A stretch of DNA of 64,000 nucleotides from Comamonadaceae bacterium (GTDB lineage: Bacteria; Pseudomonadota; Gammaproteobacteria; Burkholderiales; Burkholderiaceae_C): NCBI GenBank assembly GCA_947448735.1, contig CANFOS010000006.1, forward strand, positions 103,835 through 167,834, read 5' to 3'. A model generated the notes under the pieces. That model worked only from the letters and a program-made list of their open reading frames with translations, did not search any database and had not been told where the DNA came from. Shown here in pieces: positions 6,942 through 16,109 of this stretch (the stretch's first letter is position 1; the number at the start of each line of letters is the position of its first letter). The position numbers and the translations under genes were made by a program.

Positions 6942-8291
6942 TCAGTCCTGGGGCATCACCGCAGAAATAGTGGTTCCCTGGCCTGGGGCGCTGGTGATGG
7001 TCAGTTTGCCGCCTGCAGCTTCCACCCTGTGCCGCATGCCGCTGATGCCGTGACTGGTCGCCGCTATGCTCTGGGTGTCAAAACCTGTGCCGTTGTCCTC
7101 AACTTCAATCACAGCGAAACCTTCTCGGTTGTGCAGGCTGATGATGATATGTGTGGCCTCTGCATATTTGCCAATGTTGGTGAGCGATTCCTGCACCAAC
7201 CGGTAAGCCGTCAGTTGCGCCGAGCCACCCAGCTCGACGTACTCCAAATTTGTGGTCAGCGGCACACCCGAGCGTTCTTCAAACTCCCGCGCCAAAATTT
7301 CAAGGGATGCCACCAAGCCCAGGTGTGACAGCGATGACGGTCTGAGGTCTTCCACAATCCTGCGTTTCAGCGCAATGCCGCTGTTCAGGATACTGGTCAG
7401 GTGGGTGATGCGCTCCAGAGCTTCTGGTTGCGAGCTGCCCAGCCGTGACTTGAGCCGCGCCACATCCAGCTTGGCTGCCGTCAGCAAGGCACCCAGTTCG
7501 TCGTGCAGTTCACGTGCCAGATGGCCACGTTCATCTTCTCGTACGTTTTGCAGGTGGGTGGCCAGCTCAGCCAGATTGGCTGTGCGTTCGCGCACCTGCA
7601 AATCAAGCTGGTCACGTTCGCGCTGCAGCGATTCCTGCGCCCGAGTGCCTGAATTGAGCAAGGCCCGCGTTTGCAGCAGATACATGTAAAAAGCCAGCAA
7701 CCCGCTCAGCGCCATGACCGCGATGCCGATACGCGACAGTTGCAGCGTGCGCATGACTTGTGCCTGCCCCAGCGCCATGTTGCGCACGCTGGTGGCGGAC
7801 AGCTTGTCCGCCTGGGTGCGAATGCCGTCCATTTGATCCTTGCCCACGTCGGTGGTCAGCACAAAACGCCAGGCGTCTTCCTGTCCCGCGTCACGCATCT
7901 TGATCGACAGGTCCATTTCTGCCATCTTGCGAGAAATATGGCGTGACATCACGGTGAAGTCGCCGAGCTGATCTTGAGAAGATGTAAAGGTGATGCGCAA
8001 CTGGTCGAGTTGACGGTTGATGGTCTTCAGTGTGTCGTCATAAGGCTCCAGGTAGGCCTTGTTGCCTGTCAGCAAATAGCCGCGCTGGCCAGTCTCGGCA
8101 TCCAGCATGGCCTGCATCAGTTCATTCAGCGCGCTGCGTGTGTTTTCTGCCTGCTCCATGTCGCGGACTGATGTGACCGTGTTGCGGTAACTTGCTTCAT
8201 TCATGAAGACCACCAGCGCGGTTGCCAGAACTGCCATGAGCAGACCAACGGCGAGGTCTGAAAACTTGAGGGACCACTTAAAAAACGTCAC
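6942..8291 (-). CDS. CHASE3-domain sensor histidine kinase (NarX/HPK7 type)
   Basis: A 449-residue membrane kinase. TM1 is at about 11-31, a periplasmic CHASE3 domain (about 36-175, with ETGQRGYLLTG) follows, then TM2 at about 187-208, a coiled coil, and a HisKA_3 domain with phospho-acceptor His263 in ARELHDELG. The HATPase domain shows the N box (LVQESLTNIGKYA) and G boxes (EVEDNGTGFD, GHGISGM). The GTG at 8291 is preferred because AGGAGG lies six bases upstream; ATG 8312 and TTG 8330 have no ribosome site. It is divergent from a NarL-type regulator at 8370, its likely partner. Confidence 0.92.
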   Translation of the reverse strand: MTFFKWSLKFSDLAVGLLMAVLATALVVFMNEASYRNTVTSVRDMEQAENTRSALNELMQAMLDAETGQRGYLLTGNKAYLEPYDDTLKTINRQLDQLRITFTSSQDQLGDFTVMSRHISRKMAEMDLSIKMRDAGQEDAWRFVLTTDVGKDQMDGIRTQADKLSATSVRNMALGQAQVMRTLQLSRIGIAVMALSGLLAFYMYLLQTRALLNSGTRAQESLQRERDQLDLQVRERTANLAELATHLQNVREDERGHLARELHDELGALLTAAKLDVARLKSRLGSSQPEALERITHLTSILNSGIALKRRIVEDLRPSSLSHLGLVASLEILAREFEERSGVPLTTNLEYVELGGSAQLTAYRLVQESLTNIGKYAEATHIIISLHNREGFAVIEVEDNGTGFDTQSIAATSHGISGMRHRVEAAGGKLTITSAPGQGTTISAVMPQD

Positions 8292-8369
8292 GGGCAATCC
8301 TCCTACAGTCATTTCGGGCAATCGCGCCAATAATCACGAACAAACAACACTCCGCACAAGGCTAGCATC

Positions 8370-9002
8370 ATGATCAAAATCGGCATCGTTGACGACCACG
8401 CCATCGTGCGTTCGGGACTCAAACAGTTTTTCTCTGAGCACGTGGATCTGCGTGTGGCAGGTGAGGCAGCCAGCGGCCGGGAAGCGATCGACCTGGTGCG
8501 CAATACCGAACTGGATATTCTGGTGATGGACCTGTCCATGCCCGGTCAAAGCGGTATTGATGCATTGGCCATGATTCGCGCCAAAGCCCCGGATGTGGGC
8601 ATTCTGATCCTCAGCGGCTACCCTGAAGAACATTACGCGGTCAGCCTGATTCGCCAGGGTGCCAGTGGGTACCTGAACAAGGAATGCGACCCGCAAGAAA
8701 TTGTCAACGCCATACGCGTTATTTCTTTGGGCAAGCGCTACATCACGCCAAGTGTTGCCGAGCTGCTGGCGCAACAGCTGAACCGTCCGCAAGACATGGC
8801 ATCGCACGAGCAGTTGTCCGAACGCGAGTTTCAAGTTTTCCTGAAACTGGCCAAAGGTGAAACCGCAGGCGACATTGCCAAGGCCTTGTCGCTGAGTGTC
8901 AAAACCGTCAGCACCTACCGCACCCGTGTGATGGAAAAGATGAGCCTGTCTTCCAACAGCGACCTGACGTATTACGCGCTCAAAAACAAATTGATCGACT
9001 GA
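8370..9002 (+). CDS. NarL/FixJ-type response regulator
   Basis: A 210-residue regulator. The receiver domain (1-120) has the acidic pair Asp8/Asp9, phospho-acceptor Asp54 in LVMDLSMPG, and the switch Lys in LNKE. The LuxR-type helix-turn-helix (about 147-205) shows LSEREFQVFLKLAKGET and LSVKTVSTYRTRVMEKM. It is expected to be phosphorylated by the divergent CHASE3 kinase at 6942-8291, from which it is separated by 78 bp that must hold both promoters. Targets are unknown; the stress-protein genes to the left are candidates by position only. Confidence 0.93.
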   Translation: MIKIGIVDDHAIVRSGLKQFFSEHVDLRVAGEAASGREAIDLVRNTELDILVMDLSMPGQSGIDALAMIRAKAPDVGILILSGYPEEHYAVSLIRQGASGYLNKECDPQEIVNAIRVISLGKRYITPSVAELLAQQLNRPQDMASHEQLSEREFQVFLKLAKGETAGDIAKALSLSVKTVSTYRTRVMEKMSLSSNSDLTYYALKNKLID

Positions 9003-9069
9003 ACGATTGATGGGCGCAAGGATTTTGGTTCCTGTCATGCCAGCTGGTTGAAGGCCGCACACAGGCACT

Positions 9070-9450
9070 TCAGTCCAGCGCGCCGCTTTGCACGCGGCAA
9101 TAGTCGACCAGGGCCTCGATTTCATTGGACTTGTCGAACACCGCATCGACACCGAGTTGCGCGCAACGCTGTCGAATGTCTGCCGTTGCGTAGTTGCTGA
9201 GCACCACCACTTTTTGCGTGGGCCGTCTGTCGCGGCAAGCAGCCAGGACGCCCAAGCCGCTGCCCTGTTTCAAAAACAGATCCAGAATGGCCAGGTCCCA
9301 CAGCTGGGGGTTTTTCAACAGCCATTCCTTGCCATCGTTTTCGTTGTCCGCGGTGCCCACGGCGTCCACGCTTGCAAGTTCTTCAAGCGTTGCAATCAGG
9401 TTATCGCGAATGGTGGGGTTATCTTCAACAAGGTAGGTTTTGAGGATCAC
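9070..9450 (-). CDS. Single-domain response regulator (receiver only)
   Basis: About 127 residues, consisting only of a CheY-like receiver. The acidic pair Glu9/Asp10 (LVEDN), phospho-acceptor Asp57 (AILDLFL), the Ser/Thr position in VVLSNY and Lys in FDKSNE are present. The start is uncertain: GTG 9450 gives the usual receiver opening ILKTYLVEDN, while an upstream GTG at 9501 would add 17 non-conserved residues; neither has a good ribosome site. It converges on the NarL-type regulator and may share the nearby kinase, or a distant one. Confidence 0.85.
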   Translation of the reverse strand: MILKTYLVEDNPTIRDNLIATLEELASVDAVGTADNENDGKEWLLKNPQLWDLAILDLFLKQGSGLGVLAACRDRRPTQKVVVLSNYATADIRQRCAQLGVDAVFDKSNEIEALVDYCRVQSGALD

Positions 9451-9670
9451 GAGTGAAGTCCAGGTCGTCTGTGGCTTGATGGGAGCGATATGAAAGGTCA
9501 CGTGGCATTTTGCACTTGACCAGAAATTATTTTTGTAGGAGGGCGCCTACTGTTTGATCTTATTGCCCTAGTGTAGACATCTGCTGACAGTGCCCCCAAG
9601 TACTTGCCGATGGTGTGACAAATGTGATCTGCTGAAAATCAAATAGTTAATTTCACGGGGCAGACCACTT

Positions 9671-11668
9671 ATGAACCAAGCGTTTTTTCAGTCTGTGAAC
9701 GCCAGGCGCTGGCTGATGGGTGTGGCAGCAGCCTTGCTGGTGTTGATGGGCGCGGTGTATTTTTTTCCTTGGGACATGCTGCGTGGACCGATCAATCGCT
9801 ACGTGTCAGACCACCTGGGCAGGCGTTTTGAGATCACCCAGCGGTTGACCGTGCATCTGGGCAGAACCACCACCGTACGTGCTGACGGCCTCGAAGTTGC
9901 CAACCCCAACTGGGCCAGCGAGCCATATCTTGTAACGGCCAAAGCCGCCGAGTTTGACATCAGGCTGTGGCCCCTTTTAAGGGGCCAGGTGGTATTGCCC
10001 CGAATTGCCTTGTTCGAGCCTCTGATCGGCTTGCAAATGCAGCCCGATGGCAGGCGTACCTGGGCCTTGTCACGAGACACATCCGACGTCAATGCCACGC
10101 CCGCCATCGGGACGGTGACTGTCGACCAGGGCGTTTTGAAATATCGGGCCGATCGGGACGGTGCGGATATCACCGCCCGATTCTCAATGGCGACCGAGGA
10201 CACTGCGACCCTGCCGCTGCGCTATCAGGTCAGTGGCAAATGGAAAAACGAAACCTTCGCAGCCCATGGGCGCACTGGGGGCGCTCTGGCTTTGAGCCGG
10301 GACATTCGCGCGTCCTTCCCGATCGAGGTCAATGCCCAGTCTGGTCACACCCTGCTGAACGCCAAAGGAACGGTTGAAAACATCACGGAATTTGCCGGAC
10401 TGTCAGCCACCTTTGACATTCAGGGGAATAACCTGGACGAGCTATACAAGCTGTCAGGGTTGGTGCTCCCGTCGACGCCACCCTACAAGCTGCGCGGCCT
10501 GTTGGACAAGCAGGGCCAGGTGTGGTCGGTCCGCCAGATGCGTGGTGTTTTGGGCCGGTCGGACATCAACGGCGAGCTGGATTTTGACGCATCACAAGCC
10601 ACGCCCATGCTGACCGGCAAGGTGCAGTCCAATGAACTGGACTTTGAAGACTTGCGGCCTGTCATCGGCTTGCCGGTGAAGGCGGCGAAGACTGTTGCCA
10701 GAACTGTCAGCGCCAAGGTGGCTGGCGCCAAGACCGCGGTGCCCGTGTCGACGCGCAGGGTGCTGCCCACCGCCACGCTGGATCTGGTGCGTCTGAGGTT
10801 CATGAATGCCGATGTGATCTACCGTGCGCTGGACATTCGCCACGTCGAGCAACTGCCGCTGGACAAAGGCAGTGTGCGTGTCAGGCTGAAAAACGGCATC
10901 TTGCAGCTTGACCCTTTGGCGTTGGGGGTGGCGGGTGGTTTACTGGCAGGCCGCATCACCATTGACGTGAATGGGGCGCTCGCTGTTTATGACACCCGTT
11001 TTGAATTGCGGGCCGTTCAGCTTAACCGCTTGTTTCCGACGATTCAAAACACCAAATCGGCACTGGGAAAAATCAGCGGTCAGGTCGCCTTGAAGGGGCG
11101 TGGCAATTCAGTGGCGCAAATGCTGGGCTCTGCCTCGGGCAACGTGGCTGTGCTGATGGGCAAGGGTCAGATCAGCAATATCTTGCTGGAATTCCTGGGA
11201 CTTGATGGCGGTGAAATCATCAAGTTCTTACTGCGCGGTGACCGTAACGTGCCGCTGCTGTGCGCGGCGGCGGCCTTTGATGTCAAGCAAGGGCTGATGA
11301 ACAGTCAAGTGATTGTGCTGGACACCACCGACACCGTGATCCATGGCAACGGACAGATCAGCCTGGCTGACGAAACGCTCGATATTCTGCTCAAGCCTGA
11401 ACCGAAGGACACCAGCATGTTGAGCCTGCGTTCACCACTCAGAATGGCCGGTACTTTTGCCGCACCCACGGCTGGCCCCGACAAGGTGGCGCTGGCTGCA
11501 AGGGCTGGCCTGGCGATTGCGCTCGGCGTGGTCAATCCGTTTTTGGCCTTGCTCGCAACCATTGAAACCGGCCCTGGTCAGGATGCTGACTGCGCGGGTA
11601 CGCTGGCCATCGCTGCAAAAGCAGCCAGCCCTGCATCCAAAGCCGGGGCCAAGCCAGCAGGTCAATGA
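9671..11668 (+). CDS. AsmA family protein
   Basis: A 665-residue protein with one N-terminal membrane anchor (about 14-32) and a large periplasmic region rich in beta strands. AsmA N-terminal features (GPINRYVSDHLGRRFEI, the PNWAS turn) and the C-terminal AsmA_2 pattern (LLEFLGLDGGEIIKFLLRGD, then LDTTDTVIHGNGQISLADE) are visible. AsmA-like proteins form long grooves thought to carry phospholipids between the inner and outer membranes. It is transcribed alone and converges on moeB with 21 bp between the stops. Family assignment is firm; substrate is not known. Confidence 0.88.
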   Translation: MNQAFFQSVNARRWLMGVAAALLVLMGAVYFFPWDMLRGPINRYVSDHLGRRFEITQRLTVHLGRTTTVRADGLEVANPNWASEPYLVTAKAAEFDIRLWPLLRGQVVLPRIALFEPLIGLQMQPDGRRTWALSRDTSDVNATPAIGTVTVDQGVLKYRADRDGADITARFSMATEDTATLPLRYQVSGKWKNETFAAHGRTGGALALSRDIRASFPIEVNAQSGHTLLNAKGTVENITEFAGLSATFDIQGNNLDELYKLSGLVLPSTPPYKLRGLLDKQGQVWSVRQMRGVLGRSDINGELDFDASQATPMLTGKVQSNELDFEDLRPVIGLPVKAAKTVARTVSAKVAGAKTAVPVSTRRVLPTATLDLVRLRFMNADVIYRALDIRHVEQLPLDKGSVRVRLKNGILQLDPLALGVAGGLLAGRITIDVNGALAVYDTRFELRAVQLNRLFPTIQNTKSALGKISGQVALKGRGNSVAQMLGSASGNVAVLMGKGQISNILLEFLGLDGGEIIKFLLRGDRNVPLLCAAAAFDVKQGLMNSQVIVLDTTDTVIHGNGQISLADETLDILLKPEPKDTSMLSLRSPLRMAGTFAAPTAGPDKVALAARAGLAIALGVVNPFLALLATIETGPGQDADCAGTLAIAAKAASPASKAGAKPAGQ

Positions 11669-11689
11669 TCGTTGATGGTGGCTTGTTGA

Positions 11690-12439
11690 TCAGCGAGGAT
11701 GACAAACCGCGCAGACGCTGTTGCGCGGCATCCGCACTTCATTGAAGCTCATACTGCGGCCATCGAGCATCAGCAGCCGGCCCTTGAGCGGCTCGCCTGT
11801 CTGGGTCAGCAGCTTCAAAGCTTCGGCCGCCTGCACGCTGCCAATGATGCCGACCAGCGGCGCAAAAACGCCCATGGTGGCGCACTGTGTTTCTTCAAAT
11901 GTGCTGGATTCGGGGAACACACAGGCATAGCAGGGCGAAAGCACGTCGCGCGGGTCAAACACTGTCACTTGCCCGTCAAAGCGAATGGCAGCGCCAGAGA
12001 CCAAGGGCTTTCGGTGTTTGACGCAAGCCCGGTTGATCGCGTGACGGGTCTTGAAGTTGTCGGTACAGTCGAGCACCACATCGGCCAGCATCACTTGCTC
12101 ATTGAGCAGCGCATCGCCTGCGCGCTCGGTGATGACGGTCACCTGAACGTCCGGGTTGATGTCGGCGATGGCTTGCTCAATGGACTGCGCTTTAGGCTTG
12201 CCGATGTCAGCCAGTGTGTGGGCTATTTGCCGTTGCAAATTGGTGGCGTCTACCGTGTCATGGTCTATCACGGTGATGTGCCCGACCCCCGCGCTGCCCA
12301 GGTACAAGGCTGCAGGTGAGCCCAAACCGCCCGCACCAATGATCAGCGCATGCGAGGCCAGCAGTTGTTGCTGGCCTTCGATACCGATTTCATCTAGAAG
12401 AATGTGGCGCGAGTAGCGCAGCAGCTGGTCGTCGTTCAA
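11690..12439 (-). CDS. moeB: MoeB/ThiF-type adenylyltransferase
   Basis: A 249-residue E1-like enzyme that adenylates the C-terminal glycine of a sulfur-carrier protein (MoaD or ThiS). The nucleotide-binding motif GAGGLGSPAALYL, the LQRQI arginine loop, the acidic DCTDNF motif and two Cys pairs for zinc (CYAC and CAVC) are all present. Length is typical of MoeB, without a fused rhodanese. It starts 18 bp after ctpA ends and is likely cotranscribed with it. MoeB and ThiF cannot be separated by motif alone. A molybdopterin role is plausible because the window also holds a molybdopterin formate dehydrogenase. Confidence 0.88.
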   Translation of the reverse strand: MNDDQLLRYSRHILLDEIGIEGQQQLLASHALIIGAGGLGSPAALYLGSAGVGHITVIDHDTVDATNLQRQIAHTLADIGKPKAQSIEQAIADINPDVQVTVITERAGDALLNEQVMLADVVLDCTDNFKTRHAINRACVKHRKPLVSGAAIRFDGQVTVFDPRDVLSPCYACVFPESSTFEETQCATMGVFAPLVGIIGSVQAAEALKLLTQTGEPLKGRLLMLDGRSMSFNEVRMPRNSVCAVCHPR

Positions 12440-12457
12440 GAAGCATCCAAGAAAAAA

Positions 12458-13897
12458 TCAATTTTCTTTTTTCTCGTTCTTGTTTTCGACCACCGCAGTT
12501 TTACTCACAATCACTGGCCGGCCTTTGAGCTGATTGATCGCTTGCGCCAGCGGGAAGTCTTTGTCGCTGCCCAGCTCAGGTGGGCGACGCTGTTCAGGTG
12601 TCTTTTTATTCTCTTCTTCCAGCCGTTTGAGCGCCAGTTCACGTGCTTTTTCGCGGTTTGCGTCTTTGACTTCTGCGCCCTGGCCACTGCCCAGGTGTTT
12701 TTCAAGGTCAGCCTCGCGGGTGCGCAGGGCGGCAAATGGGCTGCCTTCCAGGGTCTCGTCCACCATCACGTCAGGAATGATGCCTTTGGCCTGAATCGAC
12801 TTGCCGCTTGGCGTGTAGTAGCGGGCGGTCGTGAGTTTGATACCCGTGTCGGGCCCTAATGGCCGCACGGTTTGCACCGAGCCTTTGCCGAAAGTCTGGT
12901 TGCCCATGATGGTGGCGCGTTTGTGGTCTTGCAGCGCACCCGCCACGATTTCGCTGGCAGAAGCCGAGCCCTCATTGACCAGCACCACCAAGGGCACCGT
13001 TTTCATGGCTGCTGGCAGTTTCTTCAGGGGGTCATTGCCCGCACGGCGCAGATAAAACTCGGGTGCGGCTTTGTAGGTGAACTTGCTTTCAGCCAACTGC
13101 CCGTTGGTCGACACCACCGTCACGTTTTCTGGCAAAAACGCGGCTGAAATAGCCACTGCTGCATCCAGCAAACCGCCTGGGTCGTTGCGCAAGTCCAGTA
13201 CCAAGCCTTTGAGGTTGGGCTCCTGCTTGTAAATGGCTTCCATCTTGGTGGCAAAGTCGTCCACCGTGCGCTCCTGGAACTGGCTCAGGCGAATCCAGGC
13301 GTAACCCGGCTCCATGACCTTGCTGCGCACCGACTGGGTACGAATTTCTTCGCGGATGATGGTGACCGGGAACGTGCGGCTTTCGTCCTTGCGGAAAATC
13401 GTCAGCACAACCTTGCTTTTGGGCTCGCCGCGCATTTTTTTGACGGCGTCATTCAGCGACAGTCCCTTGACCATCGTGTCATCAATTTTGGTGATCAGGT
13501 CGTTCGGTTTGAGGCCCGCCCGGTCGGCAGGCGAGCCTTCAATCGGGGAGACCACTTTGACCAGTCCGTCTTCCTGGCTGATCTCAATGCCGACCCCCAC
13601 AAAGCGGCCAGTGGTGCCTTCGCGAAATTCCTTGAAGGATTTCTTGTCAAAGTAGGCAGAGTGGGGGTCCAGGCTGGCCACCATGCCGGTGATGGCGTCT
13701 GAAATGAGCTTTTTCTCATCAACAGGCTCCACATAGTCTGACTTGACCATGCCAAACACATTGGCAAGCTGCTGAAGCTCTTCAAGAGGCAGTGGTGCCA
13801 GCCCGCCGCGCGCGACGGCCTGTAGCTGCACGGTGGTCAGCGCACCGGCCACTACACCAATTGAAACCCAGCCTGCAATTTTGAGCTTTTGACCCAT
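12458..13897 (-). CDS. ctpA: Carboxy-terminal processing protease (S41 family)
   Basis: A 479-residue periplasmic serine protease. It has an N-terminal signal anchor (about 8-30), a PDZ domain (about 95-175, VGVGIEISQEDG and GSPADRAGLKPND), and a catalytic domain with Ser in NEGSASASE and Lys in FGKGSVQ, the Ser-Lys dyad of tail-specific proteases. The C-terminal tail is highly charged (Lys/Glu-rich). ATG 13897 has AAGGTG upstream. It lies between gpmA and moeB on the same strand, a common betaproteobacterial order. A 10-bp inverted repeat with wide spacing lies in its leader at 13964-14030. Confidence 0.93.
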   Translation of the reverse strand: MGQKLKIAGWVSIGVVAGALTTVQLQAVARGGLAPLPLEELQQLANVFGMVKSDYVEPVDEKKLISDAITGMVASLDPHSAYFDKKSFKEFREGTTGRFVGVGIEISQEDGLVKVVSPIEGSPADRAGLKPNDLITKIDDTMVKGLSLNDAVKKMRGEPKSKVVLTIFRKDESRTFPVTIIREEIRTQSVRSKVMEPGYAWIRLSQFQERTVDDFATKMEAIYKQEPNLKGLVLDLRNDPGGLLDAAVAISAAFLPENVTVVSTNGQLAESKFTYKAAPEFYLRRAGNDPLKKLPAAMKTVPLVVLVNEGSASASEIVAGALQDHKRATIMGNQTFGKGSVQTVRPLGPDTGIKLTTARYYTPSGKSIQAKGIIPDVMVDETLEGSPFAALRTREADLEKHLGSGQGAEVKDANREKARELALKRLEEENKKTPEQRRPPELGSDKDFPLAQAINQLKGRPVIVSKTAVVENKNEKKEN

Positions 13898-13963
13898 GAA
13901 GACACCTTAAAAAGAACTGTCAGAACAAACGATGAAAGAAATATACACCTAGGACAAAAGCCC

Positions 13964-14030
13964 TGTAAACCAGTTCCGTGCTGGGTGCCAGTTTCCCCGT
14001 TTTGAGCCTCTCTTTTACCTCTGGTTTACA
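13964..14030. repeat. Widely spaced 10-bp inverted repeat upstream of ctpA
   Basis: TGTAAACCAG (13964-13973) and CTGGTTTACA (14021-14030) are exact inverted copies with 47 bp between them, in the 140-bp gap between the gpmA stop and the ctpA start. It could form a long RNA stem in the ctpA leader or be a pair of operator half-sites. Confidence 0.5.
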
Positions 14031-14037
14031 CGGACCC

Positions 14038-14733
14038 TCATCCAGCACCCAAATAAAAGTGCCTGATCGGCTTCAAATTTGCATCCAGCTCGTACACCAG
14101 CGGTGTTCCATTGGGGATGTTCAGGCTCACAATGTCGGCGTCTGACATGTTGTCCAGATACTTGACCAGCGCGCGTATGGAGTTGCCGTGTGCGGCCACC
14201 ACCACCCGTTTGCCGGCTTTCATGGCCGGGGCGATGGCTTCGTTCCAGAACGGCAGCACCCGCTCCACCGTGTCCTTCAGGCATTCTGTCAAAGGCACCT
14301 GGCTGGGCTGCAGCTTGGCATAGCGGCGGTCGGCCCGTTCACTGCGTTCGTCGCTGTGGTTCATGGCCGGCGGCGGCACGTCATAGCTGCGGCGCCAAAG
14401 CATGACCTGCTCGTCGCCAAATTTTTTGGCTGTCTCCGCCTTGTTCAAGCCCTGCAAGTCGCCGTAATGCCGCTCATTGAGCCGCCAGCTGTTGACCACC
14501 GGCAGCCAGGTGCGGTCCATCGCGTCCAGCGTGTGCCACAGGGTATGGGTGGCGCGTTTGAGCACGCTGGTGTAGGCCACGTCAAAGTCATAACCAGCTT
14601 CCTTGAGGAGTTTGCCGGCATTTTTGGCTTGGGCAATACCGGTGTCGGTCAGCGGCACGTCAGCCCAGCCAGTAAAGCGGTTCTCTAGGTTCCAGGTGGA
14701 TTCTCCGTGGCGTATCAAGACGAGTTTGGGCAT
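14038..14733 (-). CDS. gpmA: 2,3-bisphosphoglycerate-dependent phosphoglycerate mutase
   Basis: Interconverts 3- and 2-phosphoglycerate in glycolysis and gluconeogenesis. The active-site motif [16 protein letters not shown] contains the phosphohistidine (His9); the second His lies in [17 protein letters not shown]. The protein has 231 residues, slightly shorter than the 247-250 of enterobacterial GpmA because the C-terminal tail is short. It is divergent from the rhodanese-grxC-secB-gpsA operon with 125 bp between, and is followed on the same strand by ctpA and moeB. Confidence 0.95.
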   Translation of the reverse strand: MPKLVLIRHGESTWNLENRFTGWADVPLTDTGIAQAKNAGKLLKEAGYDFDVAYTSVLKRATHTLWHTLDAMDRTWLPVVNSWRLNERHYGDLQGLNKAETAKKFGDEQVMLWRRSYDVPPPAMNHSDERSERADRRYAKLQPSQVPLTECLKDTVERVLPFWNEAIAPAMKAGKRVVVAAHGNSIRALVKYLDNMSDADIVSLNIPNGTPLVYELDANLKPIRHFYLGAG

Positions 14734-14858
14734 AAATAAGGCGGTTTAAAAAGGCTAAATGGGGCGGAAGTGCAGAAACTGAATCCCATCATTCTAAAAT
14801 CATGGGCTTGGCACCCATTGCCCAACACTTTCTTTAAAGTTCTTTCCAAAGGCACAAC

Positions 14859-15275
14859 GTGAAATTTCTGATCGATAACTGGATGCTGATCTCCATTGCC
14901 GTGGCCTCTGGCGGCTTGTTGGTCTGGCCCATGGTGGCCAGCGGCATGAATGCAGGCGCATTGAGCGCTACGGGTGCGGTGACCCTCATCAACCGGGAAA
15001 AGGCGGTGGTCATTGATGTGAGCGAAACCGATGAATTTGCAGCAGGCCATGTGGGCGGGGCGAAAAATGTGCCGTTTGCCGAGCTGGAAAATAAGCTGCC
15101 GCTGGCGGCAAAAAACAAGGCCTTGCCCTTGATTCTGGTCTGCGCCACCGGTGCGCGGGCCCATCGCGCTGTGGCTGTGGCCAAAAAGCTGGGTTACGAC
15201 CAGGCGCAGGCCCTCCATGGCGGCCTGAAGGCCTGGAGAGAAGCCAGCCTGCCGGTTGAGAAAGCGCAGGCCTGA
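14859..15275 (+). CDS. Membrane-anchored rhodanese-like protein
   Basis: A 138-residue protein with an N-terminal membrane segment (about 8-28) and a rhodanese domain (about 40-135). The persulfide Cys is in LVCATGARAHRA, and the CH2A-like motif VIDVSETDEFAAGHVGGAKNV is intact. The start is GTG 14859 with AAAGG upstream. It leads a tight operon with grxC (3 bp gap), secB and gpsA, an arrangement conserved in many proteobacteria. It probably transfers sulfane sulfur; the acceptor is unknown. Confidence 0.9.
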   Translation: MKFLIDNWMLISIAVASGGLLVWPMVASGMNAGALSATGAVTLINREKAVVIDVSETDEFAAGHVGGAKNVPFAELENKLPLAAKNKALPLILVCATGARAHRAVAVAKKLGYDQAQALHGGLKAWREASLPVEKAQA

Positions 15276-15278
15276 ACC

Positions 15279-15536
15279 ATGAACGCCGTCAAAATCTACA
15301 CCACAGGCACTTGCCCCTATTGCATCGCGGCCAAGCAGCTGCTTGCCAAACGGGGCGTGACGGCGCTGAACGAAATCCGGGTCGACCTGACCCCGGGTGA
15401 GCGCGAAAAAATGATGCAAATCACCAACCGCCGCACCGTGCCGCAAATTTTCATTGGCGATACCCATGTGGGCGGCTGCGACGACCTGGTGGCGCTGGAC
15501 AACAGGGGTGGCCTGTTGCCCCTGCTCAATGCTTAG
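15279..15536 (+). CDS. grxC: Glutaredoxin 3
   Basis: An 85-residue dithiol glutaredoxin that reduces disulfides with glutathione in the cytoplasm. The active site is CPYC (Cys12, Cys15). The TVPQIFIG cis-proline loop and GGCDDL glutathione-binding motif are present. It starts 3 bp after the rhodanese gene, so coupled translation is likely. Length and motifs match the GrxC family throughout. Confidence 0.95.
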   Translation: MNAVKIYTTGTCPYCIAAKQLLAKRGVTALNEIRVDLTPGEREKMMQITNRRTVPQIFIGDTHVGGCDDLVALDNRGGLLPLLNA

Positions 15537-15610
15537 CGAGAACGCCGCTTTCTTGTCTGGCGTTCATCGCATAATCCCCCCATCTTTTCATTGCAACCTG
15601 AAAGCTATTC

Positions 15611-16087
15611 ATGGCCGAAGCCAATCTTGACCCGGTGTTTCAAATTCAGCGCGTTTACCTCAAGGATCTGTCGCTGGAGCAACCCAATTCTCCAGAAATT
15701 TTGCTCAACCAGGAGCAGCCTGGCGTCGATATCCAGCTCGGTGTGGAGGCCGCACCGGTTGCTGACGGCCTGTTTGAAGTCACGGTGACTGCCACCATTC
15801 ACGCCAAGATTGCAGACAAAACCGTGTTTTTGGTGGAAGCCAAGCAGGCCGGCATTTTTGAATTGCGCAACATGCCGCAAGAACAACTCGGTGCCGTTCT
15901 GGGCATTGCCTGCCCGCAAATTGTGTACCCCTACCTGCGCGGCAACGTGGCCGATGTGGTTCAGCGTGGCGGCTTTCCCCCCGTGCACCTGGCTGAAATC
16001 AACTTTCAGGCCATGTACGAGCAGCAGCAGGCCCAGGCCGCTGAGGCTGCCGCTGCAATGCCCGCTGCGCCACAAATCATTGTCTGA
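15611..16087 (+). CDS. secB: Protein-export chaperone SecB
   Basis: Tetrameric cytoplasmic chaperone that keeps preproteins unfolded and hands them to SecA. The 158-residue sequence shows the family blocks [22 protein letters not shown] and [17 protein letters not shown], and ends in the usual Ala/Gln-rich tail. It lies 74 bp after grxC and 22 bp before gpsA in the conserved grxC-secB-gpsA order. Assignment is unambiguous. Confidence 0.96.
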   Translation: MAEANLDPVFQIQRVYLKDLSLEQPNSPEILLNQEQPGVDIQLGVEAAPVADGLFEVTVTATIHAKIADKTVFLVEAKQAGIFELRNMPQEQLGAVLGIACPQIVYPYLRGNVADVVQRGGFPPVHLAEINFQAMYEQQQAQAAEAAAAMPAAPQIIV

Positions 16088-16109
16088 GGGGTCTCATGGT
16101 CGTTAGATC

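Noticed and set aside
9600..9640. TGTGACAAATGTGATC as a CRP-type site upstream of asmA
   Set aside because: The second half does not match the inverted TCACA arm, so it is only one half-site.
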